This document shows positions 36,000 to 45,743 of a stretch of DNA of 50,665 nt, in pieces. The translations under genes and the position numbers were made by a program. Positions within the stretch are counted from its first letter, which is position 1. The number at the start of each line of letters is the position of its first letter. The notes beneath the pieces are model-generated. The model did no database searches and was not told the DNA's origin. It saw only the letters and a program-made list of their open reading frames with translations. Origin of the DNA: Methylophilaceae bacterium (GTDB lineage: Bacteria; Pseudomonadota; Gammaproteobacteria; Burkholderiales; Methylophilaceae); assembly GCA_011391175.1 (NCBI GenBank), contig JAABQZ010000006.1:1-50665 (forward strand). Direction: 5' to 3'.

Positions 36000-37235
36000 T
36001 TAAGTTTTGCTCACGAGTTTCTGTACGACTAAACTACCAATCATATCGCCCTGTACGTTGACCGTTGTTCTAAGCGTATCAAGCAATCGATCAATCGGCA
36101 GCAAAATAGCAATCGCCTCTGCAGGCAAGCCTACGCTTTGCAACACCATCACCATCGTCACCATGCCGGCACTGGGAATGCCTGGTGCGCCAACGGCGGC
36201 AATCATGGCGGTGACGAACACAATCATTTGCTGGGTTAAATTAAGGTCTATCCCAACCAAATTGGCAATAAATAAGGCGGCGGCGGCTTCATACAATGCC
36301 GTACCGTCCATGTTGATAGTGGCGCCCAACGGCACCACAAAACCGGCAATTTCTGGCTTTACATGTAAATGTTGCACTGAGCAGCGCATGGTGACGGGCA
36401 GTGTAGCGCTGCTAGAACTGGTGGCGAATGCGGTGACTAGTGATTCACGCGCGCCGCGCCAAAACCATAGCGGTGTTTTGCCAGTGATTAGGAACAACAA
36501 TAATGGTAAGATGACAATGCCATGTAATAGTAAGGTGCCAATTACCACCGTCATAAACTTGGCCATAGTGCCCAGCATGGCGGCATCCTGTGTGGCAACC
36601 AACTTTATCAACAGTGCGGCAATGCCCAGCGGCGCCAACACCATCACCCAACTGACAATGCGCATGGTGATTTCGAGACCTTCTTGTAATAGCACAAGAA
36701 TATTTTTATAGCGCTCACCCCCCATCACTAACGCAACACCCAATATCAGCGCAAAAATCACGACTGCCAGCACGTTACCATTGGCTAAGGCCTGAAACGG
36801 ATTCATAAAAAGTCCGTGTAAGAACTGTGCAAAAAATTCGGGCAACGGTAACTGTTGAGTTTTAAACTCGCCCATGGCATCGGCAAACATGGCAATTTGC
36901 ATGCCTGCACCTGGCTTGAAATAATTGCTAGCGAGCAAGCCTAAACCAACGGCAATCGTTGTTGTGAAGGCAAAAAATACTAATGTACTTACCCACACCC
37001 TGTGCATCTGCTGATGTTGGCGTAAGTTGGCAATACCCACTGCAATACTGCAAAACACCAACGGAATTAAAATCATTTTGAGTAAATCAATAAACAGCGT
37101 GCCAATAAGACCAGACGCGTACAGTCCACCTTTTACTAGGCTGTTGTCTGCGCCAAGCGAATGAAAATATAGCCCAACCACCACCCCAACAACTGCAGCA
37201 ACTAAAATTTGAATGTTGAGGCTAGGCAGTTTCAT
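36000..37235 (-). CDS. Dicarboxylate/amino acid:cation symporter (DAACS family)
   Basis: Secondary transporter for C4-dicarboxylates or acidic amino acids, like DctA, GltP and GltT. The family motifs are present: the serine-rich re-entrant loop TSSSSATLPVTM and the core helix motif GATINMDGTALYEAA, followed by IPSAGMVTMVMVL. The protein has 411 residues and about eight membrane segments. It starts 14 bases after rsmB. Substrate choice between succinate-type and glutamate-type is not certain. Confidence 0.92.
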   Translation of the reverse strand: MKLPSLNIQILVAAVVGVVVGLYFHSLGADNSLVKGGLYASGLIGTLFIDLLKMILIPLVFCSIAVGIANLRQHQQMHRVWVSTLVFFAFTTTIAVGLGLLASNYFKPGAGMQIAMFADAMGEFKTQQLPLPEFFAQFLHGLFMNPFQALANGNVLAVVIFALILGVALVMGGERYKNILVLLQEGLEITMRIVSWVMVLAPLGIAALLIKLVATQDAAMLGTMAKFMTVVIGTLLLHGIVILPLLLFLITGKTPLWFWRGARESLVTAFATSSSSATLPVTMRCSVQHLHVKPEIAGFVVPLGATINMDGTALYEAAAALFIANLVGIDLNLTQQMIVFVTAMIAAVGAPGIPSAGMVTMVMVLQSVGLPAEAIAILLPIDRLLDTLRTTVNVQGDMIGSLVVQKLVSKT

Positions 37236-37249
37236 TCGTTCAGTTCCAT

Positions 37250-38530
37250 TTAAGCGGCTTTTCTTTCAAACACCGCTGCAAAAAAGCCATCGGTGCCATG
37301 CAGATGTGGCAACAGCTTTAAATAATGCCCTGTGTCTAAATTGATCTGTTGTTGTGCCAATATTGCATTGGCTGGCACTAAAACAAAATCAGGATTCGCA
37401 GCTAAAAATGCCTCAGCAATCGCCTCATTTTCATCTTGCAACAAACTACAAGTGGCATAGATTAAGCGTCCACCGGCCTTGGTGAGCTTTGCTGCACGCG
37501 CTAGAATATTGGTCTGCTTCACGTTTAACTCTGCGATATCAGTGGCTTCAAAACGCCATTTTAAATCAGGATTTCTTCTTAAAGTACCCAGCCCGCTACA
37601 CGGTGCATCGACTAATACGCGGTCAAATTTACCATTAAGGCGCTTTAGTTTTTGGTCGTTCTCTCCCGAAATAACTTGTGCGTGCAGGTTAGATAAACCC
37701 GAGCGTTTTAAGCGTTGACCTAAATTATGCAAACGTTTTTCTGAAATATCGAATGCATATAAACGTCCGGTATTTTTCATCAGCGCGCCAATCGCCAAGC
37801 TTTTACCACCCGCCCCTGCACAGAAATCTGCCACCATTTGGCCGCGTTTTGGCGCCACCAAGTAAGCCAATAACTGGCTGCCTTCATCCTGTACCTCAAT
37901 TTTGCCTTCAGTAAACAATACATGACGGCTAATTCCCATCCGGTTCGGCATGCGGATGCCAATGGGCGAATGCGGTGTGATGGCAATAATATCTTCGTTA
38001 GAAGTATTTTCTGCCAACATTTTTTTTAGTACGTCTTCGCGATTACCTTTAATGGTGTTCACGCGCAAATCGAGGCTAGCTTGCTCAAACATACTGCGGC
38101 AAATGGTGAGCGCTTCTGTCTCACCATACTGCATCACGAGCTTGTCCCATAGCCAATCGCGCACATCGGCCTGCACGGCTAATGGTAAATTTTCGGTCGA
38201 TTTAGCTTTAATCGCTTGCGCCCATTCTGTTTGCTGCTCATTCAAAATAGATTCCAGCTCGCGAATGCTTTTGCCCTCTACCTTAACTAGCCAAGCCAAT
38301 ATGAGCTTGCGCGCATCATCGGGGTCACCTTCTTCATTCGCTGCAACAGTACTTAAATAGCGCAAACGGCGCAGCACGCCATAGACACTCTCCGCCACAA
38401 AGGCACGCTCTTTGGTGCCAAGCTCACGATTGTTACGGAAAAATTCGCTTAGTTTAGCATCAGCTGGACTGTTAAATTCCAACAGATTAGTGAGCACCAT
38501 GGCGGCTTGACGGAGTAAATTTGCGTTCAT
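37250..38530 (-). CDS. rsmB: 16S rRNA m5C methyltransferase RsmB-like (RsmB/NOP family)
   Basis: Methylates cytosine 967 of 16S rRNA in E. coli, using SAM. The N-terminal region is NusB-like (RNNRELGTKERAFVAESVYG), then the Rossmann core FCAGAGGKSLAIGALM, the motif IV catalytic cysteine in VDAPCSGLGTLRRNPD and the motif VI cysteine in YATCSLLQDENE. At 426 residues it matches RsmB. It lies between the DUF3108 genes and the symporter gene; the usual betaproteobacterial neighbours (fmt or purN) are missing. Confidence 0.9.
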   Translation of the reverse strand: MNANLLRQAAMVLTNLLEFNSPADAKLSEFFRNNRELGTKERAFVAESVYGVLRRLRYLSTVAANEEGDPDDARKLILAWLVKVEGKSIRELESILNEQQTEWAQAIKAKSTENLPLAVQADVRDWLWDKLVMQYGETEALTICRSMFEQASLDLRVNTIKGNREDVLKKMLAENTSNEDIIAITPHSPIGIRMPNRMGISRHVLFTEGKIEVQDEGSQLLAYLVAPKRGQMVADFCAGAGGKSLAIGALMKNTGRLYAFDISEKRLHNLGQRLKRSGLSNLHAQVISGENDQKLKRLNGKFDRVLVDAPCSGLGTLRRNPDLKWRFEATDIAELNVKQTNILARAAKLTKAGGRLIYATCSLLQDENEAIAEAFLAANPDFVLVPANAILAQQQINLDTGHYLKLLPHLHGTDGFFAAVFERKAA

Positions 38531-38580
38531 TGTTTTCTTAAAAATAAATATTGTTGTCTAGGTTGTTATTGGTTACTTGT

Positions 38581-39684
38581 TTACTGATTAATGACTGGCC
38601 GATTAGTGGTGATACGCGTTGCCAGCATTTCCACCATACTGCCATCGCTTTCTATTTTACGGATTTTTACTGGTGCGTACTGATAATCTATGGCCAACCA
38701 CAATTCAGTTTTCTCTTCTTGGTTACTGCCGCTATGCAAAATATGCAAGGTTCTTAGCTCACCCAGTGCCGAATTTACTTGCTCCTCACCCTCAAAACTG
38801 TAATCGTAAATGCTTAATTTTTTGCCATTTACAATGGCTAACTGCATGTGCTGCAAGGGGGCTACATACATAAATTGATACATAAAACTGAGTAAATCCT
38901 GCGTACCATCAGGCAAGTCTTCTGTTTTTTCACCTTTTGCCGTTTTTAAATTCACTTTTTTAGCCTGCCAATCAAAGCTAGCAGAGCGTGTTTTATCAGC
39001 TTTTTTTCCAAACTGGTACAAATAATGGTTGGGCTGAAGACCAAATTTAGTCAGTTTACCTTCACTTTTTTGCAGTAATTCTGGAAATAATAAAGCCATG
39101 ATGCCAGCGCCCTCGGTAAGCCAGCTTATTTGGTATTGTGTATTTTCTACCAGATTGTAGATAATCTTTGCTTTACCTTCTACGACACCTTCAATTGCGG
39201 TACGTACATCAAACTCTGTTTCTATATATTGGTATGCATTTTCGTTAATCACCAAACCCATATCCAGTGGCTGAACTGGCTCTTCAGTTGCTAGCAACTC
39301 GTCAATATTTTGCGGCGGCACAATTGGCTCTGGCTTTGGTGTAGCTTCCACAGTATCGCTTGCAGGAACCTCTGGCTTTGCTTCTGGCTCCAGCGCAAGT
39401 TCATCAATGTTGGCAGTAGGCGATGCTTCTATGATGGGTTTAGGTTCTGCAATTGCTATTTCTTCGGGTTGCGGCATCTGTAGCGGTGGTATTTCTAGTT
39501 TTTGTGGCACTAGTTTAGGCATTTGAATGCGCGCCTCAATCAAATGCATTTCATTTTTTAGGGTAGGCAACGAAAAATTCATATTGCCAAAAAAAATTGT
39601 ATGTAGCACCGTAGAAATAACGATTGCAATCCCCAACCTTTTAGATGCTGGTTGTTGCAAAATGTCGACCAGTTTATTCCACAT
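38581..39684 (-). CDS. DUF3108 protein with a TonB-like membrane and proline-rich N-terminal region
   Basis: Residues about 16-33 form one membrane helix (RLGIAIVISTVLHTIFFG). Residues 50-135 are rich in Pro, Glu, Lys and Ala (PKLVPQKLEIPPLQMPQPEE and similar), like the periplasm-spanning part of TonB. The remaining 230 residues are a DUF3108 domain with FGLQPNHYLYQFG and PDGTQDLLSFMYQFMYV. DUF3108 is a periplasmic family of unknown function. It overlaps the end of its paralog (39674-40381) by 11 bases. The fusion layout suggests a membrane-anchored, extended periplasmic protein. Confidence 0.82.
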   Translation of the reverse strand: MWNKLVDILQQPASKRLGIAIVISTVLHTIFFGNMNFSLPTLKNEMHLIEARIQMPKLVPQKLEIPPLQMPQPEEIAIAEPKPIIEASPTANIDELALEPEAKPEVPASDTVEATPKPEPIVPPQNIDELLATEEPVQPLDMGLVINENAYQYIETEFDVRTAIEGVVEGKAKIIYNLVENTQYQISWLTEGAGIMALLFPELLQKSEGKLTKFGLQPNHYLYQFGKKADKTRSASFDWQAKKVNLKTAKGEKTEDLPDGTQDLLSFMYQFMYVAPLQHMQLAIVNGKKLSIYDYSFEGEEQVNSALGELRTLHILHSGSNQEEKTELWLAIDYQYAPVKIRKIESDGSMVEMLATRITTNRPVINQ

Positions 39685-40381
39685 GTATTTTGGTTAAGGT
39701 TTGCTCAAAATTATTGCCATCTTCATCGATGAGTAAGTAACGTACAGGCAAATAAAATTGGTCCTCTGCCAGCCATAGCTGCTTTTTATCTTCGCCCGCT
39801 CTGGCTTGGTTAGAGATATGTAGCGTTTTAAAACTTTTATTTGCTGCGTCTAGCGACATACCGCGCGCCAGCACTTTATATTGATATTGGTTTAATTTTT
39901 TACCCGTTGTCACCACCACCTTTACTTCATCTTTCATGGGTGGATTAAACATAAATTGATACGCGTAACTGGCTAAGTCTTGTGTACCTTGCTGCAGTTT
40001 TTCGGTTCTGGTATCACCTTTCACTTGCATGATAAGCAGGCTTTTAGCCCAATTAAAATCTGCAATCAATGTTTTTTTAGCACTTTTCCCCTGATGCAAT
40101 TCAAAATGATTTGGCTTTAAACCAATTTTGGTAACCGTGCCCGTGCTAGTAAGTACACGCTCACCCATCAAGGCATACACACCTATGCCTTTAGTCACCG
40201 ATTTGATATTGTACTGTTTACCGTTCTGGCTAAACTGCTCGACTACCTTGGCAAACAACTTGCCTTCGCGCGTCAAGTCATACTCAAGTTGAATTTTTTT
40301 GGGGACTGCATACGCTAAATTTGTGCCAAATAAAAATATTGGCAAAAGTAAAATAGTAATTAATCGTTTTAGTTTCAACAT
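39674..40381 (-). CDS. DUF3108 periplasmic protein
   Basis: A cleavable signal peptide (LITILLLPIFLFGTNLAYA) is followed by one DUF3108 domain; 235 residues in total. It aligns along its length with the domain of the downstream protein: IGLKPNHFELHQG against FGLQPNHYLYQFG, and QQGTQDLASYAYQFMF against PDGTQDLLSFMYQFMY. The two genes are therefore a tandem duplication in one operon. Function is unknown; a beta-barrel or lipid-contacting fold is only a guess. Confidence 0.85.
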   Translation of the reverse strand: MLKLKRLITILLLPIFLFGTNLAYAVPKKIQLEYDLTREGKLFAKVVEQFSQNGKQYNIKSVTKGIGVYALMGERVLTSTGTVTKIGLKPNHFELHQGKSAKKTLIADFNWAKSLLIMQVKGDTRTEKLQQGTQDLASYAYQFMFNPPMKDEVKVVVTTGKKLNQYQYKVLARGMSLDAANKSFKTLHISNQARAGEDKKQLWLAEDQFYLPVRYLLIDEDGNNFEQTLTKIHVE

Positions 40382-40471
40382 GCACTTCTTTCAAAAACAT
40401 TTCTTTAAAAAATAGTGAAGCTACTTTAACGCATTCACAGAAATTGCGTTGTCTGACTAAATCACGACCAT

Positions 40472-41533
40472 CTACACCACTATCGTTGCGGCTTCGCCAT
40501 CAGCCTGCATACGAATCACACCAATTTCATACACAGTTTCACCCGCACCTTCCAGCAGTCGTTTGGCTTCTGCTACATGCGCTTGGTCTAGCGCCACCGC
40601 CATGCCAATGCCGCAGTTAAAAGTTTTATACATTTCATTATGGGTAATATTCCCTTGCGCTTGCAGCCACTGAAATAGCGGTGGCAAGTCCCAACTTGTT
40701 GCGCTAATTTCTGCGGTTAAGCCAGCAGGCAGCACCCTCGGAATATTCTCAGTAATGCCACCGCCTGTGATGTGCGCCATGCCTTTTACAGGTAATGCTT
40801 CTATCAATTTAAGCAATGACTTCACATAAATTTTCGTCGGCGCCATCACCACATCCTTGAATTTCCGACCATGAAAATCTGATTCGAAATCAATGCCTGA
40901 TTTTTCAATCAGCTTACGAATCAGTGAGTAGCCGTTGGAATGTGCGCCGCTAGAAGCTAGGCCCAACACTACATCTCCAGCTTTAATCGTCGTACCGTTA
41001 ATAATATTCTCTTTATCGACACATCCCACTGCAAAGCCTGCTAAATCGTACTCCCCCGCAGGGTACATACCTGGCATTTCGGCGGTTTCGCCACCCACCA
41101 GTGCACAACCAGATTGCTCACACCCCTCAGCAATGCCTTTAATTACTTGCGCCGCCGTCCCTACTTCTAGCTTGCCGCAAGCAAAATAGTCCAAGAAAAA
41201 TAGCGGCTCAGCACCCTGCACTAAAATATCATTCACGCTCATGGCGACCAGATCAATGCCCACCGTGTCATGCTTATTTAACTCAAACGCTAATTTGAGC
41301 TTGGTGCCCACGCCATCCGTACCAGAAACCAAAATCGGTTCTTTAAATTTTTTCGGCACTGCAAACAATGAACCAAAACCACCAATGCCGCCCAGAACCT
41401 CAGGCCGCATGGTGCGTTTAGCAAAAGGTTTTATTTGCTCTACGAGCGCATCGCCCGCTTCAATATCTACGCCTGCGTCGCGGTAACTAATGGAATTTGT
41501 ATTGGTGGTATTGGCAGTCAAAACGGAGCTCAC
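40472..41533 (-). CDS. purM: Phosphoribosylformylglycinamidine cyclo-ligase (AIR synthetase)
   Basis: Fifth step of purine synthesis, ATP-dependent closure of FGAM to AIR. Family motifs are [20 protein letters not shown] at the start, [24 protein letters not shown] and [16 protein letters not shown]. At 353 residues it is complete. The start is GTG at 41533 with only a weak ribosome-binding site. It is divergent from the AI-2E transporter gene, an order common in betaproteobacteria. Confidence 0.97.
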   Translation of the reverse strand: MSSVLTANTTNTNSISYRDAGVDIEAGDALVEQIKPFAKRTMRPEVLGGIGGFGSLFAVPKKFKEPILVSGTDGVGTKLKLAFELNKHDTVGIDLVAMSVNDILVQGAEPLFFLDYFACGKLEVGTAAQVIKGIAEGCEQSGCALVGGETAEMPGMYPAGEYDLAGFAVGCVDKENIINGTTIKAGDVVLGLASSGAHSNGYSLIRKLIEKSGIDFESDFHGRKFKDVVMAPTKIYVKSLLKLIEALPVKGMAHITGGGITENIPRVLPAGLTAEISATSWDLPPLFQWLQAQGNITHNEMYKTFNCGIGMAVALDQAHVAEAKRLLEGAGETVYEIGVIRMQADGEAATIVV

Positions 41534-41619
41534 TTATCAATCTAAAGTTTAAATGTCGTACTATGACTTAATGTTGCTTAATTTAAGTATAATTTACTAA
41601 GTCGATATTTTAACGCACT

Positions 41620-42714
41620 ATGCCCAATCAACCAAAAAACAATACATCTGCCAAATTTATAGCCAATAACCGCTGGCTAATTCTTTGCATCGTTTTTTTA
41701 TTTTTGCTTTATCTGTTGCTGCCCGTGCTCACGCCATTTTTAATTGCGGCGGTTCTCGCTTATATTTGCGATCCACTGGTGGATAAAATCAGCGTGTGGG
41801 GCTATAAAAAATATCAATTTGGTCGAACGACCTCTACCGTACTGGTCATGCTGGCTATTTTTAGTGCCATTACGCTGCTATTGTTAATCGTCATCCCCTT
41901 GATACAAAACCAATCACTGCTCATTGTTGAACGCTTACCCGTCATCATTGACAACTTACGCACAACCATTGAGCCTTGGCTAAAAGCTAAATTTGGCATT
42001 AGTTTTGCCATTGATAGTGCGCACCTGCAGGAAATCATTAGCAAAAATTGGAAAACTGCAGGCAGTTTATTAGGGGATGTGCTACAAACGGCAGGTACGA
42101 ATAGCATGGCCCTGATAGGGGTTGTGGCGAATATTTTATTATTACCAGTTGTGCTGTTTTATTTGCTGCGCGACTGGGATCAATTTGTTGCAGGCATTGG
42201 CAATTTAATCCCGCGTGATCTAATCGATAAAACCACCGATTTGGCAAAAGAAATCGATCAAATGCTGGCAGAATTTATGCGAGGACAACTGACCGTGATG
42301 CTCATTATGAGCGTTTTTTATTCTGCAGGCTTGTGGTTAGCGGGGCTAGATAATGCCCTGCCAATCGGCATTATTGCGGGGCTATTAAATTTTGTGCCCT
42401 ACCTTGGGCCTGCACTTGGCATGGGGTTGGCGTTATTGGTTGGTGCATTGCAATTTAATACGTTTAGCCAAATCATTCCCGTGTTGGCAGTGTTTGGCAT
42501 TGGCCAACTCATTGAGAGCAACCTAATTACGCCCAAATTGGTGGGCGAGCGTATTGGTTTGCATCCTGTGGTGGTCATTTTTGCATTGCTGGCAGGCGGT
42601 CAATTATTTGGGTTTACGGGTGTACTGCTGGCTTTACCTATCACTGCCGCTATTGCGGTGGCGCTGAACCACGCCAAAGATAACTATTTAGATAGTGATG
42701 CCTACCTAAAATAA
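41620..42714 (+). CDS. AI-2E family transporter (PerM/YdiK-like)
   Basis: Polytopic membrane protein, 364 residues with about seven hydrophobic segments. Family hallmarks are LTPFLIAAVLAYICDPLVD near residue 45, VVLFYLLRDWDQF, and the C-terminal NFVPYLGPALGM and LIESNLITPKLVGERIGLHP. Members export varied substrates, so a quorum-signal role should not be assumed. It lies 32 bases ahead of hda; purM-AI-2E-hda is a conserved neighbourhood. Confidence 0.92.
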   Translation: MPNQPKNNTSAKFIANNRWLILCIVFLFLLYLLLPVLTPFLIAAVLAYICDPLVDKISVWGYKKYQFGRTTSTVLVMLAIFSAITLLLLIVIPLIQNQSLLIVERLPVIIDNLRTTIEPWLKAKFGISFAIDSAHLQEIISKNWKTAGSLLGDVLQTAGTNSMALIGVVANILLLPVVLFYLLRDWDQFVAGIGNLIPRDLIDKTTDLAKEIDQMLAEFMRGQLTVMLIMSVFYSAGLWLAGLDNALPIGIIAGLLNFVPYLGPALGMGLALLVGALQFNTFSQIIPVLAVFGIGQLIESNLITPKLVGERIGLHPVVVIFALLAGGQLFGFTGVLLALPITAAIAVALNHAKDNYLDSDAYLK

Positions 42715-42746
42715 GTTAGTAGAATTTAAGTTAGTTAAACCAAGGC

Positions 42747-43349
42747 ATGAAGCAATTATTACTTGATATTAAACCCGCCGCTGCGCCGTCGTTAGGCAAT
42801 TTTATTGTAGGCCGCAATGCAGAAGCGCTGGCCAGTTTGAAACAAGCCATTGCTGGTGGTCAGCCTAGATTCATCTATTTTTGGGGTGAACCCGGCAGCG
42901 GCAAGAGCCATTTGTTATCGGCCTGCAAGGCAATATCCATGCGGGTCGCAGACGATGTACATTTGCTCGACAATGAAGCACAAATTGCCTTATTCAACAC
43001 CTACAATCAGCAAAAAGAGATTGACGGAACACTGATAACCGCGGGCCTGCATGCGCCGACACAAATGGGACTGCGCGATGATTTGGCAACAAGATTGGCT
43101 TGGGGCTTGGTGTATCAATTGCATCCACTCAATGACGATGAGAAAGCAAGTGCACTAAAACAACATGCCAAAGAACGTGGTATGAAGCTACCCGATGAAG
43201 TGACAGATTACTGTTTACGCTATTTGCGCCGTGATTTACCCTCGCTCATGGCGATATTAGATGCGTTGGACGAATGGTCACTGATTGAGAAAAAACCTGT
43301 TACCGTGCCAATGCTGCGTAAATTATTACAATTAAATTTGGACGTTTGA
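42747..43349 (+). CDS. hda: DnaA regulatory inactivator Hda
   Basis: AAA+ protein that, bound to the sliding clamp, stimulates hydrolysis of DnaA-ATP after initiation. The N-terminal MKQLLLDIKP resembles the clamp-binding motif. Walker A is GEPGSGKSHLL (about residues 50-60), followed by DDVHLLDNEAQIALFN (Walker B region), a sensor segment (RDDLATRLAWGLVYQL) and a DnaA domain III-like lid. At 200 residues it is somewhat shorter than E. coli Hda. It lies downstream of the AI-2E transporter gene and is convergent with the DUF3365 gene. Confidence 0.92.
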   Translation: MKQLLLDIKPAAAPSLGNFIVGRNAEALASLKQAIAGGQPRFIYFWGEPGSGKSHLLSACKAISMRVADDVHLLDNEAQIALFNTYNQQKEIDGTLITAGLHAPTQMGLRDDLATRLAWGLVYQLHPLNDDEKASALKQHAKERGMKLPDEVTDYCLRYLRRDLPSLMAILDALDEWSLIEKKPVTVPMLRKLLQLNLDV

Positions 43350-43362
43350 CAGCTTTAATGCA

Positions 43363-43947
43363 TCAAAATGGTCTGACAATCACTACCGCGCCGCGCAGTT
43401 CACCCACGTTGTAGTCTATCGCTTTATCCGCTGGATATAGCGCTTGCAAACGTACTTTCACATCTTCAGAAATCTGCGCTGACTGGCCATGGCACTGCAC
43501 ACACATCGGCTGCAAACCAATCGCCTTGGCATAAAGTAGCGTAGGCCTGTTGTTTAATTGGCTTACGCTGTAAGTTTCCATTTGCTCAAATTTTTCGCCT
43601 TGTGCTGCCCTTTCTGCAAAAGTTTTTAGCGCCGCTTGCTGCCAATCGTTGGGTTGATTATTTGGGTTGCGCGCTCGCGTACCCACACGCCCTACTTGCC
43701 AGTTTGTTTGTTGCGATAATGAAGCTGCGATTTCTGGGGCGGTCACATTACAAACGCCAATCGCACTGGCTACGCCATTAGCTGCGATTTCTTTTTTTAG
43801 CGTAGCGCCTAAGGTGCTCACCAATTGGGTTGCCACACTGCGCGTCTCAGCTAGGGTTTTTTCATCCACTGATTGATTACTGATAGGTGGATTTTGCGTA
43901 CATGCAGCTAGAAAAAACCCCATGCTTAAAACTGTCATCCGTTTCAT
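43363..43947 (-). CDS. DUF3365 heme-binding lipoprotein
   Basis: A lipoprotein signal ends LAAC with Cys16. The mature protein has a DUF3365 domain with IGVCNVTAPEIAASL, RVGTRARNPNNQPNDWQ, and a single c-type heme motif CVQCH near residue 149. The 194 residues suit members used as stand-alone heme sensors or electron carriers in the periplasm. No kinase domain is attached. It is divergent from the COG2509 flavoprotein gene, with a 147-base gap. Confidence 0.85.
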   Translation of the reverse strand: MKRMTVLSMGFFLAACTQNPPISNQSVDEKTLAETRSVATQLVSTLGATLKKEIAANGVASAIGVCNVTAPEIAASLSQQTNWQVGRVGTRARNPNNQPNDWQQAALKTFAERAAQGEKFEQMETYSVSQLNNRPTLLYAKAIGLQPMCVQCHGQSAQISEDVKVRLQALYPADKAIDYNVGELRGAVVIVRPF

Positions 43948-44094
43948 GGTTAAACTCCCGTCAAGTATTGAATTTAATACTACCTTTTTAGCAGCTTAAT
44001 TGATGTGATATGGGTCACAAACTTAAGTTAAAATTACGCCTTGAATCTATGCATTAAATCGTATGATAGATAAATACTATCCTAAAGGTAAACC

Positions 44095-45732
44095 ATGCTA
44101 CGCATTACTGAGATAAAACTCCCTGTTGAAAACGCACCGTCTCTCACGCATGAGATGGACACCATTCAAGTGGCATTGTTAAAACGCCTACACATCACCG
44201 CTGCTGATTTGATTGGCTTTAGCATTTTTAAGCGCGGTGTCGATGCGCGTAAATCCAACAATATTTTGTACGTGTATTCGCTGGACTGTGAAGTAAAAAA
44301 TGAGGCAAAAATACTCGCCAAATTTGCCAAAGACGCGCACATTAAAATAGCACCAGATACAGAATATAAACCTGTCACCCATCAACAAAACACCCCGAAA
44401 CTGCGCCCTATCGTTGTTGGCTTTGGCCCTGCGGGCATCTTCGCCGCACTCATTTTAGCGCAAGCTGGCTTTAAGCCAATTGTGCTAGAGCGTGGCAAAG
44501 CCGTCAGAGAGAGAACCAAAGACACTTGGGGATTATGGCGGAAAGGTAAGCTCAACCCTGAATCGAACGTGCAGTTTGGCGAAGGTGGTGCTGGTACATT
44601 CTCAGACGGAAAATTGTGGAGCCAGATTAAAGACCCGAAACATTATGGACGTAAGGTACTACAAGAGTTTGTAGCGGCAGGTGCGCCGCCTGAGATTTTG
44701 TATGTAAGCCACCCGCACATTGGTACGTTTAGGTTAGTGGGCATGGTAGAAACTATGCGCGAAACCATCATTAAACTCGGCGGTGAAATTCGCTTTGAAA
44801 GCCGTGTGGATGATATTGAAATTGCGAATGAACAGGTACAGGCCGTTATCTTAAAAAGCGGCGAACGCATCGCCACCAATCACCTAATTCTAGCCGTTGG
44901 CCACAGTGCGCGTGATACCTTTGAGATGCTGCATCGCAATCATATTTATATTGAGGCCAAGCCATTCTCAATTGGCTTCAGAATCGAACATCCGCAAAGC
45001 CTCATCGACAAAGCACGCTATGGCAATAGTTATAGTGAAGATACGCTAGCTAAGTTGGGCTCGGCTGAATACAAGCTAGTACATCACGCCAGCAATGGCC
45101 GCAGTGTATATAGCTTTTGCATGTGCCCAGGCGGCACGGTGGTGGCCGCAGCATCGGAGGAAGGACGCGTGGTCACCAACGGCATGAGCCAATATAGTCG
45201 CAACGAGCGCAACGCCAATGCTGGCATTGTGGTGGGCATTACGCCAGAAGTAGATTATCCAGCGCACCCACTAGCCGGCATGGAGCTACAGCGCCAACTA
45301 GAATCCAAAGCCTATGCCCTAGGAGGCAATAACTATGCGGCTCCTGGGCAATTAATTGGCGACTTTTTAGCCAATAAATCTTCAACTCAATTTGGTGAAG
45401 TGCAGCCTAGTTATACCCCTAGCGTGCACCTAACCAATCTAGATAGTGCCTTGCCAGAGTTTGCCATTACGGCAATTCGCGAGGCAATCCCAGCATTTGC
45501 CAAACAATTAAAAGGCTACGATTTAGCTGATGGCATTTTAACCAGCGTTGAAACACGCACTTCATCGCCGATTCGTATTAAACGCGATGACGAAACCTTG
45601 CAAAGTATTAATACCAAAGGCCTATATCCGTGTGGCGAGGGGGCTGGTTACGCGGGGGGCATATTATCGGCTGGTGTAGATGGCATTAGAGTGGCTGAGG
45701 CTGTGAGTTTAAGCCTAGCCAATAAATCTTAA
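44095..45732 (+). CDS. FAD-dependent dehydrogenase of the COG2509 family
   Basis: A 545-residue flavoprotein. An N-terminal ferredoxin-like extension (residues 1-100) precedes the dinucleotide-binding motif VVGFGPAGIFAALIL (GFGPAG at 109-114), then QFGEGGAGTFSDGKL and the late GLYPCGEGAGYAGGI, which contacts FAD. The reaction is not established for the family. Cys residues in FCMCPGG and YPCGEG are conserved in many members. AAAGG lies five bases ahead of the ATG. It is convergent with the SoxYZ gene. Confidence 0.88.
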   Translation: MLRITEIKLPVENAPSLTHEMDTIQVALLKRLHITAADLIGFSIFKRGVDARKSNNILYVYSLDCEVKNEAKILAKFAKDAHIKIAPDTEYKPVTHQQNTPKLRPIVVGFGPAGIFAALILAQAGFKPIVLERGKAVRERTKDTWGLWRKGKLNPESNVQFGEGGAGTFSDGKLWSQIKDPKHYGRKVLQEFVAAGAPPEILYVSHPHIGTFRLVGMVETMRETIIKLGGEIRFESRVDDIEIANEQVQAVILKSGERIATNHLILAVGHSARDTFEMLHRNHIYIEAKPFSIGFRIEHPQSLIDKARYGNSYSEDTLAKLGSAEYKLVHHASNGRSVYSFCMCPGGTVVAAASEEGRVVTNGMSQYSRNERNANAGIVVGITPEVDYPAHPLAGMELQRQLESKAYALGGNNYAAPGQLIGDFLANKSSTQFGEVQPSYTPSVHLTNLDSALPEFAITAIREAIPAFAKQLKGYDLADGILTSVETRTSSPIRIKRDDETLQSINTKGLYPCGEGAGYAGGILSAGVDGIRVAEAVSLSLANKS

Positions 45733-45743
45733 AAACAGAAAGC

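Noticed and set aside
36007-36711. A 234-residue plus-strand reading frame
   Set aside because: Antisense to the symporter gene, whose core motifs are intact; hydrophobic strands give open antisense frames by chance.
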